Made by a program: the position numbers and the translations under genes
The notes under the pieces: model-generated
What the model saw: only the letters and a program-made list of their open reading frames with translations
The model's database searches: none
Told to the model about the DNA's origin: nothing
Assembly (NCBI GenBank): GCA_947588675.1
Contig: CANPYY010000005.1
Span: forward strand, 40,933 to 104,932
Direction: 5' to 3'
DNA: 64,000 bases
Origin: an uncultured Lachnospiraceae bacterium
Lineage (GTDB): Bacteria; Bacillota; Clostridia; Lachnospirales; Lachnospiraceae
Part shown: positions 34,672 to 43,780 of the stretch, piece by piece
Numbering within the stretch: the stretch's first letter is position 1
Layout of the letters: each line of letters begins with the position of its first letter

Positions 34672-35946
34672 CTATTTGTATATAGCAACTTCCTGCCCCT
34701 CGGTCAGTCCCGAAAGGACAAGATATTCTTTATTGTTACTTCCAAAAATCTGGATATATCTCTTAAAGGTTTTATTATCTTTATATATGTATACATACGG
34801 TACAGAAACCGCTTTACTGCCTTCATTTTTATTTTCAAATAACACTGCTTTGGCATCCAGCAAAAGTACATCTTTTACTTCCTTGCTGTCAAAATAAACT
34901 TTTATTGCGCCCTTCCAGTCGACGCCTTCCGGTTCATCCACAATTTCAACATACGCATTTTCCGTAGTATTTTCATAAGACAATATATTTGAACTCATTA
35001 CAACTTTTCCGGGCATCCTGATATTGCCGCCGCCTGACTCAACCGATATCGTAACGTCCGAATTATACCTTAGCAATCCATGAGTAGTGTCGTTGACTTT
35101 TATGTAATAATCTTTCTTTGGTGAAATTACAGCTACAACATTACCTTTTCTTATGATATTTTCATTTTCCATTTCTGCAATTTCCATTATATAACCGCTG
35201 TGCGGAGCTACTACTTTAGTTTTTTTAAGTCCTTCCCTGTATTCTGCAAGACTTTTTTTCTGCTCGTCAAGATTCTGTGCGTTTTCCTGATATTTTTTCA
35301 ATGCCAGTTTTAATTTCTTTATCTCAAGCTGTTTAATTTCTTTTTCCGTTTTATCTTTAATATTTTTAATATCATGCTCCGCTTTTATTATTTCGGCACG
35401 CCTTGTATCATATCCTGCCGCATATTCTTTTTCCTGCTGTTCAATATAGGAAACCCTTTGCTTATACTCACCCTCGTCATATACGGGTTTATATTCGAGT
35501 ATTACATCACCCTTATTAACCTTATCGCCCTTTTCAACTTTATATTCAACTATTTCGGCTTCCTCTGTTTCCATTGCCGCATAATAGAGGTCTCTGTACT
35601 CTATATTACCAATTGCAAACATCTCATATTTAAAATCTCCGCGCCTTACTTTGGTGATTTCATAATTGTTATTTTCTTCGGAAGCGCTGCTTTCATTTAA
35701 TACATCCGTATTAAGAAGCAATTTTTCTTCATCATTTTCCGGTCTTTCCGTATTTGCCGGCTTTTCATTACTGACCGGCTTTTCTGTACTTACCGCCTTT
35801 TCTGTATTTACCGCCTTGTTACCGGACTTATTATCCCGGTTTTTACACGAACCAAAAAGCAGGGCAGAAAATATACATAAGCACATTACAGGTAAAAATA
35901 TTTTTAATTTTCTTCTCAACACACTATTGCTGTACATATACTTCAT
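34672..35946 (-). CDS. HlyD/MacA-like adaptor, lipoprotein (third of the set)
   Basis: LLFGSC lipobox; coiled-coil and VEKGDKVNKGDVILEYKP, VVAPHSGYI biotinyl-lipoyl-like motifs. Confidence 0.85.
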   Translation of the reverse strand: MKYMYSNSVLRRKLKIFLPVMCLCIFSALLFGSCKNRDNKSGNKAVNTEKAVSTEKPVSNEKPANTERPENDEEKLLLNTDVLNESSASEENNNYEITKVRRGDFKYEMFAIGNIEYRDLYYAAMETEEAEIVEYKVEKGDKVNKGDVILEYKPVYDEGEYKQRVSYIEQQEKEYAAGYDTRRAEIIKAEHDIKNIKDKTEKEIKQLEIKKLKLALKKYQENAQNLDEQKKSLAEYREGLKKTKVVAPHSGYIMEIAEMENENIIRKGNVVAVISPKKDYYIKVNDTTHGLLRYNSDVTISVESGGGNIRMPGKVVMSSNILSYENTTENAYVEIVDEPEGVDWKGAIKVYFDSKEVKDVLLLDAKAVLFENKNEGSKAVSVPYVYIYKDNKTFKRYIQIFGSNNKEYLVLSGLTEGQEVAIYK

Positions 35947-37042
35947 CCCCCTCCTCTACGCCGTCGGTTATCTGCACATAAGAAGGCGTTGTTGTTCCAA
36001 CAGTAACTTCGGTCTTAACTTTCGTATCTCCTGATTTTTTATATACGTACCATGTCTGTGATTCTTTATAGAGCGCATTTACCGGAATAACAAGCGCATC
36101 ACTGCAATATCCCGATTCCACACACATATTTATATAATCTCCAACCTGAAATTCAGTATCCTGCTCCTGCAAATCATAATATACATAGGCAGTCTGTTCA
36201 CTCTCAATAATCTGATTTATTTCATCCGCATCATATGGAAGCTGCGTTATTCCATACTGCTTATCCTTATACTTTACATAATATTTATCAGCTCTTTCAA
36301 GATCAGAGCTGCTTATAAATTCCGCTTTAATCTGCTTACGGGAATTATCAGAAATTGACATTACAAATGCCTCGTTAGTTACCTGATCGCCTTTATTCTT
36401 CGCTATATATGTAACAATCCCGTCCATACTTGCATATAAAAAATATTGTTCTAAATCCTGTTGTACTTTTCTTTTTTGACGACGCAGCTCTTTAAGTTCC
36501 ATATCCTGCAATTCTTTCTGGTCCCTAAGCTTCTGTTCCGCAATTGCTATATCCGCCTCTTTTATCCGCATATCCGCTTTAAGCTGCTTTTTCTCCCTGC
36601 CGGAAGCAGTTTTTATCTTATCTGATATCATCCTGTTTTCCGCTTTCATAATACTTATATCATATTCCATGGTAAGATTATTTTCTTCATTAGCTGAAAT
36701 CGCCTTTTCTATACTGCTCACAGCTTCATTATAAGCAGCGCTGTCCGTCGCGCCTATAAGGGTAGCAAGAACGTCGCCTTTTTTTACATGCTGTCCTCTT
36801 TCGACTTTTATCTCATCAATAATCCCGCTCGTATTAAACCCTATTTCCTGTGTATAGGGTATTACCTGCGCGTCCCTGTATTCCATATTGCATATATCCT
36901 GCCGCACCACCTTAACCACATCGCTTGTATCTCCCTGTGATTCGTTAAGCTCCGGCACAGCCATTGTCTGAGTCTGCTTATTACATCCTGCAAACAGTGT
37001 AAATACAGACAGCATGACAATAACAACACACAATTTTTTCAT
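35924..37042 (-). CDS. HlyD/MacA-like adaptor, lipoprotein (second of the set)
   Basis: LFAGC lipobox; VERGQHVKKGDVLATL motif; GGGGAGAA RBS. Confidence 0.87.
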   Translation of the reverse strand: MKKLCVVIVMLSVFTLFAGCNKQTQTMAVPELNESQGDTSDVVKVVRQDICNMEYRDAQVIPYTQEIGFNTSGIIDEIKVERGQHVKKGDVLATLIGATDSAAYNEAVSSIEKAISANEENNLTMEYDISIMKAENRMISDKIKTASGREKKQLKADMRIKEADIAIAEQKLRDQKELQDMELKELRRQKRKVQQDLEQYFLYASMDGIVTYIAKNKGDQVTNEAFVMSISDNSRKQIKAEFISSSDLERADKYYVKYKDKQYGITQLPYDADEINQIIESEQTAYVYYDLQEQDTEFQVGDYINMCVESGYCSDALVIPVNALYKESQTWYVYKKSGDTKVKTEVTVGTTTPSYVQITDGVEEGDEVYVQQ

Positions 37043-37056
37043 ACCGTTTCTCCCCT

Positions 37057-38142
37057 TCATCGCACTATAACAGCATCGCCAAATTCCAAACCGCCTGTTA
37101 TCTCAATTTTATTCTCAGCTTTAAGGCCAATAGTAACTTCCTTTGCATTTTTCAAACCATTTTCATCCTCATAATAGACAACATATGAATCCCCCATTTT
37201 ATTAACGGAAATATCCGGAAGATACAATACATTCTTATGTTCTTCTATTACATATTCAGCATTTGCAATATTGCCGTCATATATATCATCCGGGACATAA
37301 TCAAGCGTAAAATACACTTCACTCTTGTTATCTTTAGGAAAATGCACTTTAGTATTATACTCCCTGTCAAGACATGTCACTTTTATTTCCTGACCTTCAG
37401 AAAGATAATCTATGTATTCTGACGAATCAATAGCTGCACTGAAAAACGGCATACCTCCGTCGGATACCGATACAACATTAACATCCTGTTTCATATCGGG
37501 TCTGCCATTAGGTCCTGCAATATTCATTTTTTTAGCGCCCGCCGCGCTTGCATCCGCATATGTAACAGTACCTGAAATAGAGGCTCTTATAAGATACTCA
37601 TTCTGTTCCTGAACCGCATCATCCAGCTTTTGTTTAAGCGACAAAAGTTCATTTTCATAAGAAGATATCTGCGCATCATAGTTTTCCTTTATTGCTTTTA
37701 TCGAAACTTCTTCATTCAGAATAAGCTTCTGCTTCTTAACCTCCAGTTCACACATTCTGCGCGCCTGGCTGATAATCTTTTTCTGTCTTGCAATTTCGTA
37801 TTTTATTTCTTCTATATCTACGCCTTCTTCTTCTGATTCAAGCTCTACCAGAATATCGCCGGCTTTTACCTTATCGCCTTCTTTAACGCACACTTTTTTA
37901 ATAGTGAGCCATGACGGGATATTTATATTTTCTATATTAGATTGATTAAATTCACAGGGAATATTTCTATAATCTCTTATATCTCCACGTTTTACGGTCG
38001 TCATATTAAACTCCGTACCTTCGTACTCTTTAACTATTGTTGTTGTCCTGAATACTTCTTCTTCAGGCATAAGACCACATGCAGATATGAATAGAACGAT
38101 AAGAACAGTTAAAAATATAGTCAGCATTTTTTTTATATACAT
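37057..38142 (-). CDS. HlyD/MacA-like adaptor, lipoprotein (first of the set)
   Basis: FISAC lipobox; VKEGDKVKAGDILVELESEE; ORF-track start at 38220 lies in tandem repeats and is probably wrong. Confidence 0.86.
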   Translation of the reverse strand: MYIKKMLTIFLTVLIVLFISACGLMPEEEVFRTTTIVKEYEGTEFNMTTVKRGDIRDYRNIPCEFNQSNIENINIPSWLTIKKVCVKEGDKVKAGDILVELESEEEGVDIEEIKYEIARQKKIISQARRMCELEVKKQKLILNEEVSIKAIKENYDAQISSYENELLSLKQKLDDAVQEQNEYLIRASISGTVTYADASAAGAKKMNIAGPNGRPDMKQDVNVVSVSDGGMPFFSAAIDSSEYIDYLSEGQEIKVTCLDREYNTKVHFPKDNKSEVYFTLDYVPDDIYDGNIANAEYVIEEHKNVLYLPDISVNKMGDSYVVYYEDENGLKNAKEVTIGLKAENKIEITGGLEFGDAVIVR

Positions 38143-38171
38143 GGTACATCCGTTTCCTTTCAAAATCCGTT

Positions 38172-38587
38172 TAGCCGTTCCGACCTTGCCCCCATGGGAG
38201 CAAACCCTTAAATCTTGCATGATATGAGCCGTTCACGACCTTGCCCCCATGGGGCAAGCCTTTAAATCTTGCATGATATGAGCCGTTCACGACCTTGCCC
38301 CCATGGGGCAAGCCCTTAAATCTTGCATGATATGGGCCGTTCACGACCTTGCTCCCATGGGGCAAACCCTTAAATCTTGCATGATATGAGCCGTTCACGA
38401 CCTTGCTCCCATGGGAGCAAGCCCTTAAATCTTGCAAAATATGGGTCGTTCAACATCTTGCCCCCATGGGAGCAAACCCTTAAATCTTGCATGATATGGG
38501 CCGTTCACGACCTTGCTCCCATGGGAGCAAGCCTTTAAATCTTGCATGATATGAGCCGTTCAACACCTTGCCCCCATGGGAGCAAGG
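38172..38587. repeat. Eight 54/55-bp tandem repeats, each with a central CATG palindrome
   Basis: CCGTTC anchors at 38175, 38229, 38283, 38337, 38391, 38446, 38501, 38556; unit ~CCGTTCACGACCTTGCYCCCATGGGRGCAAGCCCTTAAATCTTGCATGATATGAG. Confidence 0.95.
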
Positions 38588-38606
38588 TCGCAGGCGTTCG
38601 CCTTAT

Positions 38607-38663
38607 GAACCTGTAATCTGATAAATTTGTCTGCAAGCAGCCATTTTATCAGATTACAGGTTC
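38607..38663. repeat. Perfect 19-bp inverted repeat with 19-nt loop
   Basis: GAACCTGTAATCTGATAAA (38607-38625) / TTTATCAGATTACAGGTTC (38645-38663). Confidence 0.93.
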
Positions 38664-38721
38664 GCACGGCTCATTGCTTTTGCGAATATTATACCATATA
38701 CATTATTATACCGCTATAATT

Positions 38722-39075
38722 TTATTTCATTTTCGGATTAAATATAAGAGAGGCAATATAGCCCATAATAAGGGCTCCTGATATTCCTGCAGCCGCCGCC
38801 GTAAATCCACCGGTAAAGACTCCTATGAATCCATCTCTTATAATATCTTCTTTTATACCCTGAAACAAAGTATTGCCAAATCCGAGAAGCGGCACCGATG
38901 CGCCTGCGCCCGCCCACTCCTTAAATGGTTCATATACTCCGATAAATCCAAGAAATGCTCCTATACATACAAGCAGAACCATAACATTACCCGGCTGCAG
39001 TTTAGTATTATCGAGTACAATCTGTGCTGCCGCACATATAAGTCCTCCAACAATAAATGCAATAACATAATCCAT
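38722..39075 (-). CDS. spoVAE: Stage V sporulation protein AE
   Basis: SpoVAE-like 4-TM sequence: QPGNVMVLLVCIGAFLGFIGVYEPFKEWAGAGASVPLLGFGN. Confidence 0.92.
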   Translation of the reverse strand: MDYVIAFIVGGLICAAAQIVLDNTKLQPGNVMVLLVCIGAFLGFIGVYEPFKEWAGAGASVPLLGFGNTLFQGIKEDIIRDGFIGVFTGGFTAAAAGISGALIMGYIASLIFNPKMK

Positions 39076-39088
39076 AAATTATAACCTC

Positions 39089-40147
39089 CTATAACGCCGA
39101 TTGAAGCACAATACCATGCGCAATTCCAGGAATACTGTTACCTTCATGATAACTTACCGTTGACATCAATGCTCCTGTCGGCACAAATAATACTTTTTTC
39201 CATATTCCTTTCATAAGCTTATCCATCACAAGACCGCAAAGAGTAATTGCAGCGCATCCGCATCCGCTTCCTCCGGAATGGGTATCCTGTTTATCACTGT
39301 TATATATTTCAATTCCGCAATCCATATATATTTTGCTTATATCAATCCTGTCCGAAGACAGCATGTTCATAAGTATATCCCTTCCTACAACTCCCAAATC
39401 TCCTGTAATTACCCTGTCATATTCGCTAAAATCCGTATTAAAATCATCTGCATGCGTTTTTATCAAATCATACGCCGCAGGAGCCATTGCCGCGCCCATA
39501 TTATTCGGATCTTTAATGCCATAATCTACAATTTTCCCTGTAGTTATACCTGTAATGCTTACATATTGCTTTTTCTCATCGGCGATTTCAGGAACCAAGT
39601 CTTTTGAACTTAATATAATAGCTCCACTTCCGGTAACCGTAGTTGTAGCAGATAAGGGTCTTTGACTTCCATATCCCAACGGAAACCTGAATTCTTTCTC
39701 CGCCGTAGCAAAATGGCTTGATGTAAGGGCAATAGTTCTTCCTGCAAATCCTCCGTCTATCAGCATGGAAGCAAGCGCCGCGCTCTCACCCATTGTCGAA
39801 CAGGCTCCATACACTCCAAATAATGCTATATTCAGATTCTTAATACCAAACGACGTTGCCATAAGCTGTCCAAGCAAATCCCCTGCAACAATATAATCAA
39901 TATCTTCTTTTTTTACATTTGCTTTTTCTATCGCTTTTCTTACTGCCGACATCTGCATTTTACTTTCTGCTTCTTCCCAGTTATCCGAAGAAAACAGCGC
40001 TGAATCAGACGTTATATCAAAATAACGCCCAAGGGGACCTTCAGATTCCTTTTTTCCCGCCACTGACGCCCAACCGACAACAACCGGCGGATTAGTAAAA
40101 CATATACTTTGCTTTCCTCTTTTTTTAGTATCAGACAAATCTATCAC
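39089..40147 (-). CDS. spoVAD: Stage V sporulation protein AD
   Basis: GACSTMGESAALASMLIDGGFAGR, TGDLGVVGRDI, SGGSGCGCAAITLCG; start codon uncertain. Confidence 0.94.
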   Translation of the reverse strand: MIDLSDTKKRGKQSICFTNPPVVVGWASVAGKKESEGPLGRYFDITSDSALFSSDNWEEAESKMQMSAVRKAIEKANVKKEDIDYIVAGDLLGQLMATSFGIKNLNIALFGVYGACSTMGESAALASMLIDGGFAGRTIALTSSHFATAEKEFRFPLGYGSQRPLSATTTVTGSGAIILSSKDLVPEIADEKKQYVSITGITTGKIVDYGIKDPNNMGAAMAPAAYDLIKTHADDFNTDFSEYDRVITGDLGVVGRDILMNMLSSDRIDISKIYMDCGIEIYNSDKQDTHSGGSGCGCAAITLCGLVMDKLMKGIWKKVLFVPTGALMSTVSYHEGNSIPGIAHGIVLQSAL

Positions 40148-40243
40148 CTACTTTATACATTAATGTATATTTTATCCGCAAAAGTATGTTTTATGTATTT
40201 GTCTGCAATTTTAATAAAATTTTTTATCAGAAGGAAAAACATA

Positions 40244-40288
40244 GGAATGGGTATGACCGTCGCTAAACAACGACATCATACCCACTCC
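40244..40288 (-). terminator. Hairpin between recX and spoVAD, probable terminator
   Basis: GTGGGTATGA...CGTTGTTTAGCGACG...TCATACCCAT stem followed by T-rich sequence on the minus strand. Confidence 0.55.
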
Positions 40289-40322
40289 GTATTCTTCAAA
40301 GAAATTTTGTTTATGTATAAAC

Positions 40323-40775
40323 TTAATTAATCAGACTCCTTATTTTGTCTGCCTGAAAGCCCTGCCTGTATAAAGCTTCAGATATCTTTCTTTTAACTAT
40401 ATAATCTGCCTCGGATATATCTGAAATATTTCTCCTTAAAAGCTGTTTTTTTAACGCCTTTTTTAATGCTTCAGAATCATCCGCTTCCTCAAGCGCTTCT
40501 TCTATTATATAATTCTCTATTCCCTTTACTTCAAGCTCTTTTCGTATTCTGCTAACGCTCCTTTTACTACTGTAACAAGTAACATAATATTCCGCATATC
40601 TTCGGTCATCCAGAAAATGCTGCTCAGAAAGATAATCTATTACCCGTGTTACCGTGTCATCCATAAAGCCATTCTTTAACAGTCTCTCCCGGACTTCAAG
40701 ACACGTCCTGTCATTATATTTTAAAATCACCAACGCCTTATTAAGGGCCTGTTTATATTCAATATCCGAATCCAA
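40323..40775 (-). CDS. recX: Regulatory protein RecX
   Basis: RecX-like three-helix repeats; ALVILKYNDRTCLEVRERLLKNGF, adjacent to recA. Confidence 0.88.
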   Translation of the reverse strand: MDSDIEYKQALNKALVILKYNDRTCLEVRERLLKNGFMDDTVTRVIDYLSEQHFLDDRRYAEYYVTCYSSKRSVSRIRKELEVKGIENYIIEEALEEADDSEALKKALKKQLLRRNISDISEADYIVKRKISEALYRQGFQADKIRSLIN

Positions 40776-40844
40776 TATTATCTCTCCCTATACTGTAAAG
40801 AAAGCATTTATATAAGCAGTCAAAATACAACGAAACGCCCTTTG

Positions 40845-41888
40845 TCACTCAAAAAAGTCTATATCTTCTTCCTGCACTTCTTCCTTTTCAGAACCGTCAA
40901 TATTGAAAAGAGCCCTTACTTTTCTTTCTACTTCATCCATAATATCAGGATGGCTTACAAGAAACTGCTTTGCATTTTCACGTCCTTGTCCTATTTTCTC
41001 GCCATTATATGCAAACCATGCTCCGCTCTTATCAATAATATTTTTCTTTACTGCCAAATCAAGTATATCTCCTTCTTTAGATATACCTTTTCCAAACATT
41101 ACATCAAATTCTGCTTCACCAAAAGGAGGCGCAACCTTATTCTTTACAACCTTTACTCTTGTCCTGTTACCAATAAACTCTCCATTCTGTTTAAGCGTTT
41201 CAATTCTTCTTACATCCATTCTTATGGAAGAATAAAATTTAAGCGCACGTCCGCCGGTCGTAGTTTCCGGATTACCAAACATAACTCCGACCTTTTCACG
41301 AAGCTGATTAATAAATATAACAACGCATCCCGATTTGCTGACAACCGGAGTAAGCTTACGGAGCGCCTGCGACATAAGCCTTGCCTGAAGTCCTACATGG
41401 GAATCTCCCATCTCGCCATCTATCTCGGCTCTTGGTACAAGCGCTGCCACAGAATCGACAACTATAACATCCATTGCTCCCGATCTTACCATGGTTTCCG
41501 TAATCTCAAGCGCCTGTTCTCCATTATCAGGCTGTGATATATAAAGATTATCTATATCCACACCTATATTGCCCGCATATACCGGGTCAAGTGCATGTTC
41601 TGCATCTATAAATCCTGCTATTCCGCCTCTTTTCTGTATCTCGGCAACTACGTGCAATGCAACCGTCGTCTTTCCGCTGGATTCAGGACCATATATCTCA
41701 ACTATCCTTCCTCTTGGCACACCTCCTACCCCAAGTGCAATATCAAGGCTGAGCGAACCTGTAGGTATAGCTTCCACATTAAGCACTGCCCCTTTATCTC
41801 CAAGTTTCATCACAGTACCTTTTCCATACTGCTTTTCTATCTGTACAAGCGCAGATTCCAATGCCTTTATCTTATTACTGTCTGCCAT
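40845..41888 (-). CDS. recA: Recombinase RecA
   Basis: [64 protein letters not shown]. Confidence 0.99.
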   Translation of the reverse strand: MADSNKIKALESALVQIEKQYGKGTVMKLGDKGAVLNVEAIPTGSLSLDIALGVGGVPRGRIVEIYGPESSGKTTVALHVVAEIQKRGGIAGFIDAEHALDPVYAGNIGVDIDNLYISQPDNGEQALEITETMVRSGAMDVIVVDSVAALVPRAEIDGEMGDSHVGLQARLMSQALRKLTPVVSKSGCVVIFINQLREKVGVMFGNPETTTGGRALKFYSSIRMDVRRIETLKQNGEFIGNRTRVKVVKNKVAPPFGEAEFDVMFGKGISKEGDILDLAVKKNIIDKSGAWFAYNGEKIGQGRENAKQFLVSHPDIMDEVERKVRALFNIDGSEKEEVQEEDIDFFE

Positions 41889-42045
41889 TACATTTCCTCC
41901 TTATACGAACTTATGTTCTTATGTGGACTATCATAATATAAAAACATATGTTTGTCAACTTATTTTGTTAAGCTAATTATAACAGTCTGCTTTCCAATTG
42001 TACATATCAGTAATACACAAAATGTTATGTAATATTTTGTATATA

Positions 42046-42504
42046 TTATCTCAATCTTCCTGTTTCGTATTTCAGCCTCGTTTCAAGGTATTGTACAATC
42101 TGCTCATACAACTCGTCAGGATGCTTTGTATCGGGAGCGATATCAAACGCAACTGCAAGGTTTCCAAGCATTTTAGCATCAATCATGTCTTTCTTTTCCG
42201 TAATCTTATCAAGTTTCTCTTTTATGGTTTCAGCATCAAGGATACTGGTCAGCAGGGCGTTTTCATTATTTTCCGTTTCCGGCTGCCCGGATATCTTAAC
42301 AAATCTTTTCTTACCATCTTTCGTATAGTTTCCAAACATATCTGCAGGCCGCGCATATATTTTAAAATCATCATATAACGCCTGATATATAACAAGTTCC
42401 TCCCCGTTTTCCGTATGCGTTGCCATCGTTACAATCTGATATTCCCCTCCTTTATAATGACGGTAACGTTCCCCCGGCACAGGCCTTTTTGATTCGTATG
42501 ACAT
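42046..42504 (-). CDS. DUF1653 domain-containing protein
   Basis: RYRHYKGGEYQIVTMATHTENGEELVIYQALYDD..KIYARPADMF matches DUF1653. Confidence 0.85.
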   Translation of the reverse strand: MSYESKRPVPGERYRHYKGGEYQIVTMATHTENGEELVIYQALYDDFKIYARPADMFGNYTKDGKKRFVKISGQPETENNENALLTSILDAETIKEKLDKITEKKDMIDAKMLGNLAVAFDIAPDTKHPDELYEQIVQYLETRLKYETGRLR

Positions 42505-42653
42505 ATTATACCTCCTGTTAAACTGATAATATTCCTGTAATATTATAACAGAAATTCAGTAATCATACACTGTAAATTACATTTTTTTAAATTGACAAGC
42601 TTTTTTATTGATTTATAATAATAGAAGATTATATTTATTAAGGAGATGCATAT

Positions 42654-43631
42654 ATGAACAGCATTTTAGAAGAAATATCAAACATAGGAATAGTTCCCGT
42701 AATAAAACTTGACGATGCGAAAGACGCCCTCCCGCTTGCAAAGGCGCTGTGCGAAGGCGGTCTTTACTGTGCAGAAATAACTTTCAGGACTTCCGCTGCC
42801 GAAGAATCAATAAGGCTTATAACAAAAGAATTTCCTGACATGCTTGTCGGAGCCGGAACAGTGCTGACTACAGAGCAGGTAAGCGATGCTGTAAATGCCG
42901 GAGCCCGTTTTATCGTAAGTCCGGGATTTAACCCTGATGTAGTAAAATACTGTATAGATAAAGATATTCCCGTAATCCCGGGATGCTCAACGCCAAGCGA
43001 TGTGGAACATGCAATCGCGCTCGGTCTTGAAGTGGTTAAATTTTTCCCTGCCGAAGCAGCAGGCGGTCTTCCGATGATTAAAGCAATGTCAGCGCCATAT
43101 ACCGGAGTAAAATTCATGCCGACCGGAGGAATAAATGCCTATAATATTAATTCTTATCTTGCATTTTCAAAAATAATTGCCTGTGGCGGCAGTTTCATGG
43201 TAAAGGACAATTTTATCAAAAACGGCGAATTTGATAAAATCACTGAACTTACAAGGCAGGCTGTAAATACCATACTCGGCTTTGAAATGGGTCATGTGGG
43301 AATTAACACTGACGGAAAGGATTGCGCTGATTTGCTTGCATCGTTTTTTGCATCCTCATTTGGATTTACCACAACGGACGCACCCGGAAAAGTTGGCTAC
43401 TTTGCCGGAAACGGAATAGAGCTCCTATATGACAGCAAAAGCTTTACAGGCGAAAAAGGACACATTGCAATACTCACTAATTCTGTAGAGCGCGCTATAT
43501 ATCATCTTGGCAAAAAGGGTATTGAATTTGAAGAAAAGACCGCGCGTTATGCAGAAGACGGCAAACGTACATTTATATATCTTAAAGGTCTGTACTCAGG
43601 ATTTACAATCCATCTTTCGCAAAAGAAATGA
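42654..43631 (+). CDS. KDPG/KHG aldolase fused to C-terminal VOC/glyoxalase-like domain
   Basis: EITFRTSAAEESIR, VGAGTVLT, IVSPGFNPDVVKYC, VKFFPAEAAGG, PTGGIN; C-terminus LGFEMGHVGINTDGKDCADLLASFFASSFGF. Confidence 0.9.
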   Translation: MNSILEEISNIGIVPVIKLDDAKDALPLAKALCEGGLYCAEITFRTSAAEESIRLITKEFPDMLVGAGTVLTTEQVSDAVNAGARFIVSPGFNPDVVKYCIDKDIPVIPGCSTPSDVEHAIALGLEVVKFFPAEAAGGLPMIKAMSAPYTGVKFMPTGGINAYNINSYLAFSKIIACGGSFMVKDNFIKNGEFDKITELTRQAVNTILGFEMGHVGINTDGKDCADLLASFFASSFGFTTTDAPGKVGYFAGNGIELLYDSKSFTGEKGHIAILTNSVERAIYHLGKKGIEFEEKTARYAEDGKRTFIYLKGLYSGFTIHLSQKK

Positions 43632-43713
43632 ATAATCCCGTTCCATGTCTGACAGGCATACACGGACAATAGGTTATTTTGATATTCATTATTTTTTGAA
43701 AATAAGCTTAAAT

Positions 43714-43748
43714 AAGACAGGGAGCCTCGGTTTAAGGAACCCTGTCTT
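43714..43748 (+). terminator. Terminator downstream of the aldolase gene
   Basis: AAGACAGGG...CCCTGTCTT stem. Confidence 0.75.
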
Positions 43749-43780
43749 TATATATCTTATCGTATTCAATTTATATTTAT

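Noticed and set aside
38143-38220. N-terminal extension of the first adaptor ORF into the tandem repeats
   Set aside because: MYIKKMLTIFLTVLIVLFISAC at 38142 is a clear lipoprotein signal start; the extension encodes repeat sequence only.
38171-38437. 88-aa minus-strand ORF with 18-aa repeats (ARFKGLPHGGKVVNGSYH)
   Set aside because: The 54-bp repeat is a multiple of three, so an open frame is expected by chance; no RBS, and later 55-bp units break the frame. Treated as translation of a DNA repeat.
38172-38587. CRISPR array
   Set aside because: The units are contiguous 54/55-bp repeats with no unique spacers and no cas genes nearby.
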